A stretch of 64,000 bases of DNA from NCBI RefSeq assembly GCF_037392515.1, contig NC_090281.1, positions 50,782,145-50,846,144 of the forward strand, read 5' to 3'. The notes beneath the pieces were generated by a model. That model was not told the origin of the DNA. It saw only the letters and a program-made list of their open reading frames with translations, and made no database searches. The translations under genes and the position numbers were made by a program. This document shows, one piece after another, positions 24,691-39,600 of the stretch. The number at the start of each line of letters is the position of its first letter. Position 1 is the first letter of the stretch. The stretch comes from Haliotis asinina (Eukaryota; Mollusca; Gastropoda; Lepetellida; Haliotidae).

Positions 24691-27600
24691 GTAGGTACTA
24701 GAACTGAAGTCACATATACTCGGCGTCATTAATGAAAGGTCAAGCTATTGCATATACTATTTCTTAAAAACTGTAAAATCGTTTTTCGTTTCACTGAATG
24801 TTTTGCAAACTTTCTTTACAGTATGGAAATCACATCAGGTCGCTGAAATGTCGTTAGTGCGTTTTTTCAACTTCCGATACATTCTGTTACAAATGACAAT
24901 TTAATTATTTAAATTGTCATTACGGAAATCCATCTGCCACTTAATGCTATGGACCTCATAGAATCTGGTCAAACTCAGCGGCAGGATGCTGTCCGCTTTA
25001 ATGCTAGAGTGCCATTGGTAGACTGTGGCACAGATTTCAAGCCAGTGGGTCCTAGATCGGTGGTGATCGGTCATGATTTGGGCAGTATTAATTCCTGCTG
25101 AACGTACTGCATCTAGTCGACGGTAATCTTACCGGACAGAGGTAAAGGGACAAGATTCTGGCTTCTCTATCGGTAGCCTTTCCCACAAGCTATACAAGCT
25201 TTTATGGTCGACTCTTTTCACCTAAATACGACAACGCCAAGCCTCACAGGGCCAGTGTTGTCACGGAATTCCACAGGCAGCCCAACTGAGCATGTCTGGG
25301 ATGAACTCAGTCGACGCATGTACACATCAGTGGACTCCGCAGAGCTCTAGTAGACGAATTGAACGCTATTCCGTATATTCTGTTTTCTTTATGAAATTGA
25401 TAGGACGCATGAGAACAATGATGAGGGTACACAAGATACTGAATAACCGTGTGCTTTGCGTTTGTCATTCTCATGTGTTGAGTGGTGGTTGATGTTTGTT
25501 AGAGCTGTGCGAATTTTTTGTCTGTATTTTTAGTCTGTTTTTTTTGTCACGTTTGTAAACACATTTAACATTATGAAGACACTCTTCGTTCTATTATTTT
25601 CGAGAAACCTTTCTTTAAATGCGCTATATATCATTTGACCCTTTATTAATGACGTATAGTATATTTATGTTGTCGGGAGTATTTGATGAAACGTAACATG
25701 TGTTCCTCCTCTGTTCAGTGAAAATCACTCACTCATCCTCTGTTGAGTGAAAATCACTCACTCATCTTCTGATAAGTAGTGCCTGCTATTACGGACCATA
25801 GTGCTACAGAACGATCTTTCTGCTACAATGATTGTAACTCCCATTCTCCATCATAGGCTTACGATAGTTGTAGCGCTAAGATCGCTTTGTGCAAGTGGGC
25901 CCTGGACAGCACTTACACTTTCATTGCTTTCAATACATATACACGCAGCGGTAAGAAGACTTTGTGCAACAGGTTTCTATCCGCTCCGATGTTTCAAACA
26001 TATTCACTGCATCCAATAAAGATACGCAAATCCAGTAAGGCCATGAATCAACAGGAGTTACACCTTTTTACAAGTTACAAATTTTAACAATTTATATTTT
26101 TAACTTTATCAACGAGTGTTGATGTAATTCTATTCTAATCCCAGATTCTATTTATCATCATTAGTTTTCAATGAAAACTGTACATCTTTCCACACCGTAC
26201 ACAATTAGAGTTGCAGTGCAGCGATGCCATAGCATTGTGGCGTCATCAAGTTAATGACGTCATAGCATTGTCAGGGCATTGTACAAAATTTCCTGCCAAA
26301 ACGATATCTCCTGGGAGATATCGTTTGATCTCATACAAGCGATATCTCCTGTGGAACACAGGTTTGGATGATAACATGTTATAAACTCGCCCTGTTTTTG
26401 TTTTTGTTTATCCAGAGTACTTTGGTCAGTTGCTGTATGTGGTGCTACGGCGTTTCTCATCTTCAACCTGATGAGCGAGATTGGGGATTACTACAGCTTT
26501 CCTATTGGCACTAAGGTTACAAACAAAATCAGGAGCACTATTGAATTTCCCGCCGTCACCATCTGCAACAGATGCACCCTCAACAGAAGTCGTCTTATGT
26601 CTTACCCCGATCTTGAGGCATATTTCCGTAACGCAAGCATCAACGAAAGGTCCAGTACAGTATATAATTTCGCCGATATTGTTGACGGTATTATGCAGCA
26701 GTCACAGTCCTTAGAGTGGTGGACCAACATGTCTATGGATGCTTCTTCCTTGTTTAACTTCTGTTACTTCGGAGGAGAAAGTATCGACTGTACGAGCAAT
26801 TTCCGACCTGTGTTCACCGACGAGGGCCTGTGTCATACCTTTAACTTCAACACCAGTGACATTGTCAACGTGAAGACCTCCGGCAACAGAGCCAACCTCA
26901 TCGTAAACTACGACATTGGCCAGAGGTTTTACACATTCAGAGAAAACATGGCGGCGGGGATAAAGGTAAGGCTGACGGCTGACGTTTATGATGAAGTCGA
27001 CCGATGGGGGGCTTACTTTCTGCTGCCCAGTGCCAGACATTTTCAACTCGTAATCACCTAAATGTGATTATTAGAGAGAATGTTATTATCAAATGTCGAC
27101 TGCGTAATGAATTCGTTGAGTCTGTTCAGTACATTGTCAGTGGATGTCCCTTCTTAGCGCAAACTATATCTAAGCGTACCTTAAACGACGTGCTGCCATG
27201 GGTCGTTGTTATTGCCGTCCATCCATGACACAACCCGGAAAATGTCATGGAAAGTAAGCTTACAAACATCTTTGGAATACGTTTACAACCTAAGAACAAT
27301 TCCTGCCAACAAACATGATTTTTTATTTTGTCGATAAATTAATAAATGAATTATTTATGTTATTGAAACTAAACTCACCCACTCCACATCTATATGATCA
27401 TTCGGATCGGAAAGCGTCGGGGCTCCCCATCTGGAGCTCAGTTGGAATTCTGGGGCATGCGAAGGCTGTTGTTTTAGAAAGTGTTTACTTCCTCCTTCTA
27501 GATGAGTTAGACTCGGCAGTGCTTGCTGGGAAAAGTCCCCATCGTTGTCTGGGCTGCGTGTAGAAGGTACAATCAGCCTGTGTCAGGGCCACCCGAACCT

Positions 27601-30600
27601 TCTTTAATGCTTTTACATATCTTGTTCATAACAAATGCGAATGCCTCCGTGATTGGGTGAAGAGAGTCCTGACTGTGTCTGTCCGGGTACCGGAAGTTAT
27701 GTTTATAAATGTTACATTTGTATTTGTTGTTATCGCATTATCCGGATATGAAATAGACGGGATGAGTCCACAAAACTACGTGGGGCATGTATAATAGTTT
27801 CATTGGCTAGGTTCATCAATGAGCTGGCTCTCTCTGGCACACCATGCAGGAATTTGAACTTGTTATGATATCGGGTGATCAGTTACATCATATGATTTTG
27901 AAAAATCTCTGCGATATCTTCAGAGTCAGTTAGAAAACTGTATATAAACTCAGTTTCGTCCTCGATTCAAATATCACGCGTGTGAAACGAATTAAACAAA
28001 CAATAGTGAAATAACACCGTTTAACAATTCTTGGTCGAGTAATTATTTACTTTTTTCATACACATTTGACTAAATTCAAGGAATCGTTTTGCTTCAAACA
28101 CGCAGTTACGCGAAATGCATTCAAACAGGTCAATGTGTCATTATGTAACGTCATTCGTCCCTCTGGTGGTTTAAATAATGAGTGCAATGTTTACAGTGTG
28201 GCTGACATTATAAATCAGCGAGGGATTCATTATTGATATACGCTCTTACTGAGGGCAGCATACAGTGAGGCCATATCGTCCACTAAAGCCATCGTCAACA
28301 GACTTGATCAAACAAGAGACCCGCCTGATCTTGATGGAACCAGTATGATTCTGTTTGCGATGTAGTCTGTTTATGGCATTTGTAGACTCAGCAAATTTGT
28401 TCTTTCGTATAGAATTAGTATGTGGAATAGATAAACCCATATTAAATCATTCGGCAGCAGCTCTACATAACTGGTGCCAGTAAAGGCTTCCTAATTGACT
28501 TCATTACGTGACAATATGTCACTAATATTTGACTTCTTCTGTAACAGTGTGTAACTGAAGATAGGCTTCCTACCTGGGATGTTTCTCTACTGATGTATCA
28601 CTGTTCGTAAAGGCCTCTTACATGGCAGTGTATCGCTGTTCGTAAAGGCTTCTTACACGTCAGTGTATCACTGTTCGTAAAGGCTTCCTAAATGGCAGCG
28701 TATCGCAGTTCGTAAAGGCTTCCTAAATGGCAGTGTATCGCTGTTCCTAACGGCTTCCCACATGCCAGTGTATCACTGATGCTAGGATTCCTACATAACA
28801 ACCAGTGTGCCGAACTATCTTGTAACATGTCAAGCAAACCAGGAAGGATTGTCCACTATGTAAATATATATCATGGACGCCAGAGAAAACCTCGATTATA
28901 GGACGAAAGCGCACAAAAATCATGAAACTTATAAATATTTGAATGGATGCGGAATATCGGTAATGACACCCGGTGGTCGCTAAAAGAGTAAAGATAGTCA
29001 CCCAAAAGCATAAGTTGTAATTGGTTTCCCTTCTTCCAATATATCAGATATTACTGCTCTTTCCACGGTGTTACAGTCAACCTCCACGCCAATTTCTGAT
29101 ACCTGATGCCGTTACTGACGTCGCCTATGGCCATTACAACTTCTAATGGGTTGAAGCCACGTCATATCCTGCCTTCTAATGCATGGTAATCTGAAGCGCA
29201 CACGGAAATCTTATCAATAACCAGTCTGACACTGTAATAGCATGATGGCGACGAAGGTATATCACCAATGCAACTGATTAAGGTATTGAGAATTACAATA
29301 CTAGGAATATCCACCAAAGGATGCGTGAAAATCTGGGCAATACAATATCATTAATGGAAGGCAACCCCTCTAGCAACACGCAATATTTCTATAGGGCATA
29401 GGAAACCGGTGGCATTGTCACTTGTCAATGATGGGGAATCATGGATACACTGTCATGTCGTAAGGCTTTGTTGTCATGTGCAATAAGGAATAAAAGAATT
29501 TTAAAGTATTGTTTTAGGCGTATGTTTAACGAGCGAAATGAATTACAAACACTGTAAGCTCTGTCTCTAATAACATACTAAATGAACTCGTTTGGAGTAG
29601 ATTTAGTTTGGGCTATGCTCAACATTTCTGTTAAATTCCTAATTACCGACTGTAGACAAGTACTGATTAACACTTTGCGCCTGGATTTGTTACCATTATA
29701 ATCACTAAGTGTACATATTGCATCATCGTTTCGCTGTGTGTTAGGGTGGGATAGTGGACACATCGTTCATAGGTTACACGGACGGTCCGGGATTGATTTG
29801 CCAATGGCCAAGATGTACCTGGCTGGACTTGAAATTAAACACTATTTAATGCAAATTTTGTGAATTGTCTGAGCTTTTCCTGAGTTTTTTTACCCAGTAC
29901 GCATACGTCAGTCGCTGTTACTATACGTCTTACGGTAAGTACACACAAATTCGAAGTGCTGAGAAACTGCCGTGTCGACATACTACCATGTATCGACATC
30001 CAGATGTGTGTATCTAAGTGCTGAGATTCCACCATTCATTGGCACCCTGACATGTCTTTCTCAGTACTGAGATACTGCCATGTATTGACACCCTGATATG
30101 TGTTTCTAAGTGCAGAGATACTGTCATGCATTGACACCCAGATATGTGTTGCTAAGTACTGAGATACTGCCATGTATTAACACCCTGACATGTGTTTCTG
30201 AGTGCTGAGATACTACCATGTGTTGACACCCTGACATGTGTTTCTGAGTGCTGAGATACCATTTATTGACACCCTGACATGTGTTTCTAACTGCTGAGAT
30301 ACTACCATGTGTTGACACCCTGACATGTGTTTCCAAGGGTTGAGATTCCACCATGCATTGACACCCTGACGTGTGTTTCTAACTGATGAGATACTGCCAT
30401 GTGTTGACACCCTGAAATGTGTTTCCAAGGGTTGAGATTCCAACATGCATCCTGACATGTGTTTCTAAGTGATGCGATTTCAACATGAATTGACACCCTG
30501 ACATGTGTTTCTAAGTGATAGATAGTGCCATGTGTTGACACCCTGCATACTGCTATATATTGACAATTTATACTTCCAGGTGCTGCTCCACAATTCCAGA

Positions 30601-33600
30601 CATCATCCTGACGCCAATCCCACCGTGGTCATGGCTGCTCCCGGATTCTCCACATATGTTGCCATGCACAAGTCTGAGGTCAATATAAATATTAGGAGAT
30701 GTAGTTTTAGAATAACATTGATGACTCATACATATGTGTTGCTTGTGGGTATACCGTACATATCACAATAACTGAGTTGATCTAGAAGTCAGACCGCACA
30801 ATAGAGAAAATGTGGTGCAGTTCTGGCAGCCGAGTGGGATGTGATCTTTCACAATCAGGAATGATTTAGCTTTGACTTAAATCCGGTTGTCGTCAGCTAC
30901 GGCGAGTGACTACTATGCACTGAACCTTTGGAGGCATTATTAGTATCAATAGTATCATATTATCGAGGATACTTTTGGACTGTCATACAAATTTCCGTTT
31001 ACTGACAGTCTGGGAGAAACTATAATTCAGCTGATGTTAGAAGGAGATACATTTGATAAGTGTCAGTATTGTCTGTATTTGCGTCACATGACGCTCCACG
31101 TGCTGGTATGCTGCAAGACCTTTAAAGCTGACTGATAATGTAACATCTTGTGAAGGTTTGTAGGTGACATTATGTTGGTATACACATTTTGGTGTTTACA
31201 ATGTGAAATATTTGGTTCTCTTGATTTATTAACACCGGCAATAACAAACGCATTTTAAGTGATATCACACACTGAAGAAAAAAGGGTTATTGATACCGTA
31301 GCTCCAAATATACAGGGCCCTCATTTAGCTCTGAAATGTTTAACCATAAACAATTCCAATCCATTCCTTTTGATTGCAATAGGTGATGTGATGAGATCCT
31401 AGCTAATGAAACAGCGGTATTCAAGCGGACAGGTTTCCATTAGGCCACCAGCTTAATTACTTCGCTTCAATCCTTTGTCAGTTCTTTATACAACTGTGAG
31501 TGGGAGGAAAGGGCGGCAGCTGTTAGTTGTTGATAGTTGTTGATAGTTGTTTAGGTTATGCAACATGTTATTATTCTCTTCTGCTTTACTGGTTTAATGA
31601 TTCCTGCATTCAATCTATAGCAAAATACATGTGTTCAAATTCTTGTGATCGATGACTACACTATTCACAGGTACTTGTGTTTTTATACTTTTTAAAGTTC
31701 TATGAGGTATGCTTGTATTTAAATGTATTAATTTTAATTTAGTATTGTAAGCAACGCTTCGGGTTATATGGAGGTCTGGAGATGTATTATCGCCCTGAAA
31801 AGATAAAAACCTCCCACTTATTAGGTATTTCCACTTCTTCAAAGATAACTGGAGAATCATATCATGCTAATCAAAGATCACACAAGCACAGTGTACATAC
31901 GTGTACAGGGAGATTAGGCTTTCAGTACTCCATAAAACTAAGCAGGTATTACTTTTCACAAGTGCATGTTTGATCTTTTTACAATGCATTATAACGCAAT
32001 GAAATACTAGTCATGATTAAATACAGTGAATAGGATGTAATTGTGTGACATTTCACCAATAAGGTAACACGATATCAAGAAGAGACCCATCGTCTCTTGA
32101 AGTGTGTTTGCGCAAAAGATACGATAAACATTTTAAACTACCTTACAAGCCTTTATATGAGTTTATGGAACAAACAAAGCATGAGAGACTTCATTCGCTA
32201 CTTCTGTGCTAATGAGACAATAAACAATTTATTCTGCATACGTGCAACTCATTTTGAAAACCCCCAGCCCATGCAAATGTAACAAGCAACGAGCAAAAAC
32301 ACTCATAAAGCCCAAAATGTAGATATGGTCATCAATAAGCATATCTGGGGCATGTTTTCATCCATAATTACAGGATACTACACAAAGATCCTATAAAAAG
32401 ATCCTATACAAAGATCTTATGCAAAGCTTTATACAAAATGTAAGTCTCTGATAATAGGACATTTTTATAATGAATGAGCCCCAGTGAGCCAGTGGGATTC
32501 TAAACCTACTTCATTTTGGACTATTCCATTGCAGAAAGGGTTAGGCGGAAAGTGTGGAGCATTATACAGACTAATGGCGTGTCTACGGTCCATGCCATTC
32601 AGTGGTAATGTGGTTCTTGAGAGGAAACGCATTTAAATAAATCTTCTATAAATAGTACCATGCGTATTTCTTTCATATAAAAACGAACAGGTGGTGGCTT
32701 CATAATGTCTGTTGGAACAATGCAACATTGCCTACAACCATAGTGTTCATCTAGGTGAGGTCTGTCAATATTTTAGGACTAACGTTGTATTGTTCAAGTT
32801 TAACAGCTGGCGAAAATAGTGATTCACATGAGTCAGTTACACGATGCGATAACTATTATTAATATTTTAATTCTCTGCTTGAAGGACAACATATTCATGC
32901 GACATACTGAAATCGGGAAATGAATGACAGTTGGTCTGTTAGCAGCCATCTGAGCGAGGTCACCCACAACTGTCAATATTTTGGGACTGGCGTAATCGTG
33001 TTGACGTCCTTCATCTGATGAAGTAGTGATTCACTTTAGCCAATTCGATTATGCGATAATTATTAATTGTTTGAAGGACAACGTGGTCTTTCCACATACT
33101 GACATCGTGAAATGATTGAGAATCTGTTAGTATCCATCTAGGTCACCCACTTCTGGCAGTAAATATATACGATGTTAAGGTTTTCAGAGGAAAATTTGAT
33201 TCTAAAGCATCGGACAAGTCTGTCACCGTCTATACCAACTTCTGTGCGCGATCGTGATCAAATGTCACTTGACAATTCCTTCGCTAGGGTACGAGTTACG
33301 CAGAAACCAGTTGATATTGGAGACATTGTGTTGTGTGTGATTGGATTTTGCATGACCTGCAGTCCATATCATTAGACTGATTGCATTATGTTTCGAACCA
33401 TACGTTATCACAGGTTCATAAGCATGTTGCATTGGATCCGTAAAGCAATCGGGGTACAACAATATCCATTATGTAGCAACTGGGATTTGTGGTCGTCATC
33501 GTGTGGTCGTACTCACACACTTGTTTGATGCTTGCCATCGTATCCCACTTGGGGAGACCCATGCCCATAGTGCCAGAACCATCTTATTTGTAACTCTCTG

Positions 33601-36600
33601 TGTATATCATTAGATATTACTAAAACAGAGACCTACATATTTTTATGAACGTAGTTAGAGCAAAACGTTTACAAATATAGTATCTAGGAATATCTTTGAG
33701 TTGTTTTTAAATGTAGGCAGTTAATATTTTGTATTTTCAGCAATTGATTTCTGTCGTAATAGATATTCATTTCATATTTATCCATGACAAAGCCGCAAAC
33801 AAGTTGAACCTTTGACAGCCTCATGGCCATGCATGTAAAAGTCAGTATACAGGTAGGTGTGATTGTAAGAGGTTAAACCAGTTGTGTTTAATTCAGCGAG
33901 TGAATGTGGGCCTACTCGTGACCTTGACATTGATGATATTGACCAACATGTCAACTTGGAACTCACTATGACTATTAAGAACAATAGATACGAATTGATA
34001 TGAAGGAAATATTGCTTGCGTTATGATGGTATAACTGACTCATCATTCGTTGATGAGCAAAGGAAGACGTTTGTAATATGTAATAGAATTATACATTTTT
34101 ATCAGTTCTTTCTGTTATATTGTGTGATGTATCTTCGACATATTAGTATATGGCATCGTTAATCCTACCTACAGCATGGAACTGTTACTGGTGAACAGAC
34201 ATAGTGTAACATTTTGCTGATCTAAAATTAATACAAAGTACCATTTTTTGCTTCATTCTAATGTTTTCGTGCTTACAGTGCCAACTAAATGTATATGCAG
34301 TCTTCAAATGAAGATGGAATTGAACAACTTAATTTTAGTAAAATTAACTTGTAAAGGGTATATAGAGTGTTATTGTCCACAATTTTACTTCGTGATCTAA
34401 GCTCTCCAAAAGAGTTATTAGGATGAAATAAAAAATAAACTGTCCTGTTGTGGGCTGAAATAATACCATGTGTGAAATGATATATTGCACCTTAACAGGG
34501 CCCTGCCACGGTAGTCACGAACGGAAGTCGATGACAACCGGCTTTAAATAAAACTAAATCATTCCTGATTGTGAAAAATCACATCCCATTTGGTCACCAA
34601 AACTGCAGGGAGGTCTGATTTCCTTACTAGCTCAGACAAGATGTGACGATTGAACTAATCACTGTGAAATAATCTTTCATTTAGGATGATATCATTCATA
34701 TTTTATTCACACTTTAACACTTTAGGGTAGTACCGTTCAGGTAACTGTAAATTTGGTCAAACGCGTGATGGAATCGTTAGTGGGAATATACAGAACACGG
34801 AGCTGAACAAGAAAGGTTTGTATGTCCGAACACAGGACTGAATTAGGTGAGTACGTTACTTGTTTATCGCTGCAAGCGTACATCAATAAGACTGTCTGTA
34901 AATAATGATATCTGGATAAGAAAGTCTTCTGATCTCTGCAACCGAAATACGGTGACGTGTCAAGCAACTCAGCAATCACGACCAGCCGTCGTTAGTCGCC
35001 TCTTACGACAAGCATTGGTTACTGAAGACCCATTCTAACCCTGATATTGACTGGTGCAAGGTATAAGGAACGAAAACTAGGGTTTCATTGTGAGGCTATG
35101 TCACACGGCTGATCCACTCAATAGGGTGCCAGGAATGTTACTGGAAACAACATCAAATCACTAAATGTCATCGTATAAACAGACTTCAGCAAGTCACCTC
35201 ATAAATTTGGGTCCTTGTTTTGTAGTACGTGTACCTGCCTCACCCCTACATGGCGTTTGATGAAATGGAGTGTGTGGACACAAATCGTCCCGACTTTGTG
35301 AATCCTCTCAAGTACTACTCCCCCTACACCTATGACCATTGCTTCATGGAGTGTATCCAGACCAAGGCCTACAACCTTTGTGGATGCGTCGGACCTTCTG
35401 ATCCACGTAAGTTACATTCGTATCTACTCGTGTCATTCCGGCAAGACGGATGACGTCACGCGTCTCTCTCGTCGCCATGCATGCGACTGAGCCTTGTCAA
35501 AGCGCAAATGAGCGCGGAGATGAAAATAGTCTAATACTATTCCAAGTATAGATAACTCTAAATATCCAAAAATGCAGCATATCCCGTGGGCAAAACAGCT
35601 AGTCATTCCCGAGCTAAAGATGTTTCAGTGTTAAAAGTTCTTCATCCTTTAGCTCAAAGTCTATGTTTAAATTGTGCTTGGCATAGCTTATCGAAGATTC
35701 AAAGTTCAACGATGCCGCTGTTTTCATGCTTTGAAATGCGTTTTTACTACGCGCAATTTGATTGGTTTGTCTGCATCGAGGATAACATCCATATGCATTT
35801 GTCCCAAGTAGATATATAGTTGAAGCAACATTCTGGTCGCTACTATTAAAGAGCGTTACAACATTCAAGGCTGCAGTAAGGCTTTCAATATGTATATAGA
35901 GTCATTCCCAAAGTTGACACATTAGTTACAAAAATAGTGCCCGATGGAATTCCCATGCATGAAACTGCGACGGGTGTCGCAGGTGAGACATACCTAATGG
36001 TTCCCCTTTTGTAGCATTAATAATCTTTTCCCCGAACCATTCTCCTTACGTTGATTATGATCTCGAAATAATGAGGTTTTTTCTCGTTACTTCCGTTATT
36101 TTTCTCGTAATTTGTGGAATTATTTTCTCGTTACTTTAAATTTCATCTTGTTGTCGCCGATCCACCCATTCATAAAATGTCAATGTGTGTTGCCATTTAC
36201 CTGTCGTCTGTAATGCATAAATAATGAGTCATTTACCGCAATGATTTGAAATAAATGCCCTTATTACCACCAGGATCAGCAGAACCCGATATCCCAATCT
36301 GCTCCCTGGAGAAGCAGGACACCTGTTATTCGATATCTGTTCGTGAGTATCATATGTCCACTTATTGTAATACTTGAAGTAACCAGCGTTTTGATTCCAG
36401 GTAGGAACAGATTCTTAGCAAGTAATGCTTGTTCTAAAGCTGCCAGTATTTTTGTCCATGTATCACTTCGCCGCCCTCCATGAATGTTCATTCCGATTTG
36501 AAACAGTGAAAGTTTTCTCATCTCAATTTTCCAAGCTACTGTGGGAATTTTACACTTTCGCGATATAAATAAATACCCTGACCTTTGAACACTATAAACC

Positions 36601-39600
36601 CCAGGTCAATCTCATCTTTAGTTATTTGCATTTATTAGCAATGTTTCCGAATCATTCAATCTGCACCATAAAATATGTTGAAGGTTATTACCACATGACT
36701 GAAGTTTTTCTAATTTAAAATTAAAATTACACAATCAATGAGAGACATTTTTTCAAGTTTTTTACTTTTATTTCCTTTTTCAATAACCTGCTCATGCACT
36801 TGCTGGTTAACGGTGCAGAATAAAAACACATAATAAATGCACAGGGCCTATGAGAGAACAGGTTTCGCTTCACTGGAATAGTGTGTCATATAATCTCACG
36901 GTGGATAGTTGCTGGTATAATAAGTCACTGGGTTTTCTGGCCCAGTTTCGATTGTTTGTTTTTTTGTTGTTTTTTGTTGACTTGCCTCAAATCGGCACGT
37001 CAGTGAGGAAACTAGTATTGCGAAATATTAGTTACCTGGGTGAGTTTTCCTAATTCCCATTTTTAAAAAAATAATATCGTACATTACACTAAAAACAGGC
37101 ACGTCATTATACATCCATGGTAACTGGCTAAATATACTTTTGTATCTGTAGAAATTCTGCATGTCACTATATGTACAAATGCTGCATGTCCCTGTCTGTA
37201 GAAATACTGCATTTCACTCTCTGTGGAAATAGTGTATGTTACTATCTGTGGAAATACTGTATGTCACTATCTGTGGAAATACTGCATGTCACTATCTGTA
37301 GAAATACTGCATGTCATTATCTGTAGAAATACGGCATGTCACTATCTGTGGAAATAGTGGATCTCACTATCTGTGGAAATGCTGCATGTCACTATCTGTA
37401 GACATACTGCATGTCACTATCTGTAGAAATACGGCATTTCACTATCTCTGGAAATACTGGATCTCACTATTTGTGGAAATACTGCATCACTGTCTGTTGA
37501 AATGCTGCATGTCACTGTCTGTACATAACTGCACTGCGGAAATGCTGCTGTAAGGTTATATTATTATTTTATTATTTATATATATTTACATAGCGGCCAT
37601 ATCCAGATCACCTGCTCTAGGCGCTCTGTTTAGAGAAATACTGCATGTCACTATCTTTGGAAATACTGCATGTCACAATATGTAGAAACATCGTGTGTCA
37701 GCGTCTAAGGAAACTTATGAATTTACAGGTGAAATGTTCAAGAACACCACATTGGAGGCGGAGTGTCAATGTGGCACACAGTGCAATTTTGAGACGTTCA
37801 ATGCGCAAGTGTCGTCAAGCGCGTACCCAGCGGAAATCTGGGCAGAAACGTTGAACAACAATACTAATTCGGAGACTTCCGAATTCTTCAGGTAACTTCC
37901 GTTTGTGCCAGTATCCGTCCATCGTAAATTGTCCTGTTTACGATAACCTTCTACACTAGAATTCTTCAGTCAATATTCGTGCAGTACTAGTTTTGTTTTT
38001 CATATGCCCATCGACAAACTATTTATATATTATATATATAAATATAATTCTTTCCAATGTTATGTTTAAAGTTTGATATTAAGATTTTCATCACTATTTG
38101 GGGCGTGATTCCAAGAAGTTCTCCATTGGGACATGTTACGTTCATGATGACATGCAATTCCTAGTATCAGTATGTCATGTCTAAGAAAGAATGTTTGGAA
38201 TAACAATATTGAGATTGATATATGATATATTATTAATGTTATTGATGCAGTAGTATTTTGAGATATATTGATGGTATGTAAATATCTGCCTGACCCATAG
38301 AGCAGGGGTTGGAATTAGCTCATTAATTCATGATCAGTTCAATAATCATTTACGGAAGTATATTAGTACATTTAGTTACATACAGTTTTATCGTCCACTT
38401 CAGGAATAACTTCTTGGAGCTGAGAGTGTTCTACGACAAGATGATGGTGACATCCATAAAACAACATCCTCAGTACACGCGAGCCACTCTGTTCTGTTAG
38501 TACCCACCTTCATAGCCGGGTTGGAATTGGCCTTTGGAAAGTCATGCTTGTCCTGTGAGGCAGTAAAAGGGGTCTGGTGGACAGTGACTTATTTATGATG
38601 CATATCATTTTATCCCAGTTGCAAAGCCGAATGCTCGCTGGCCTGTGTGGTCCACATCGGGTGGTCAGACCCGAGGACCTGGTTGACACATGTCATCAGT
38701 TCCCAACTGTTCAGATCAATGCTCATGCTGTTGTTCACTGGATTGTCTGGTCCGGACTCGACTATTTGCAGACCGCCACCAAATAGCTGGAACATTGCTG
38801 CGTGCGGCTTTGAACAGCAAACAACACAAATTGACCGTACCTAGTTTACCTTGATTCCCACAGCCATGTTAGTCCTGTCTGTGTAGACGTCCTGGTCGAT
38901 ATTGAAAATGAGGACGTCGTAGCATCGTCACCTGCCGCCAATGCTATGACAATTTCACTGTTATTGTAGTTGAAGGTATGGCACAATCCTTCAGTGGTGA
39001 AAACAGGTCGGAATTTCCCCATGCAGTCAAATAATTCACCACCAAAGGAATATGACCCGTGAAGGTCCCGGGGTAGAATAGGCCTTCAGCAACCCATGCT
39101 TGCCATGAAAGGCGACTGTGCTTGTCGTAAGAGGCGACTAACGGGATCGGGTGGTCAGGTTCGCTGACTTGGTTGACACATGTCATCGGTTCCCAATTGC
39201 GCAGATCGATGCTCATGTTGTTGATCACTGGATTGTCTTGTCCAGGCTCGATTACTTACAGACCGCCGACATATAGCTGGAATATTACTGAGTGCGGCGT
39301 CAAACTAAACTCACTCACTCACTAGTATTTCACTAGTATTCTCCATAGAAATATTCCTCTACCATTCTAACGACAATGGTATGTGAAACAATCTCACTCA
39401 CTCACGTGTCCATGTCACACGGACAACTGTCATAAAGCTGGAATGATACTTAGTGCGGCTTTTACAAAATACATTTAGAGACTGTTAAGAATATAAGCCT
39501 GTCTGAATATTCAGCTTGTCTAAACGCTCCTTAGAGTTGCGTCCCTTGCCAACCTGGATCATCTGGGTGATAAACGTCTACAAGCTGTGTTCATTTTACT

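Noticed and set aside
26711-27046. 111-residue minus-strand ORF
   Set aside because: Shadow of channel gene 1 exon 2.
30124-30541. Overlapping minus-strand ORFs with ETHVRVSTHG repeats
   Set aside because: They are readings of the 46-bp intronic minisatellite; the period is not a multiple of three, so the frame drifts.
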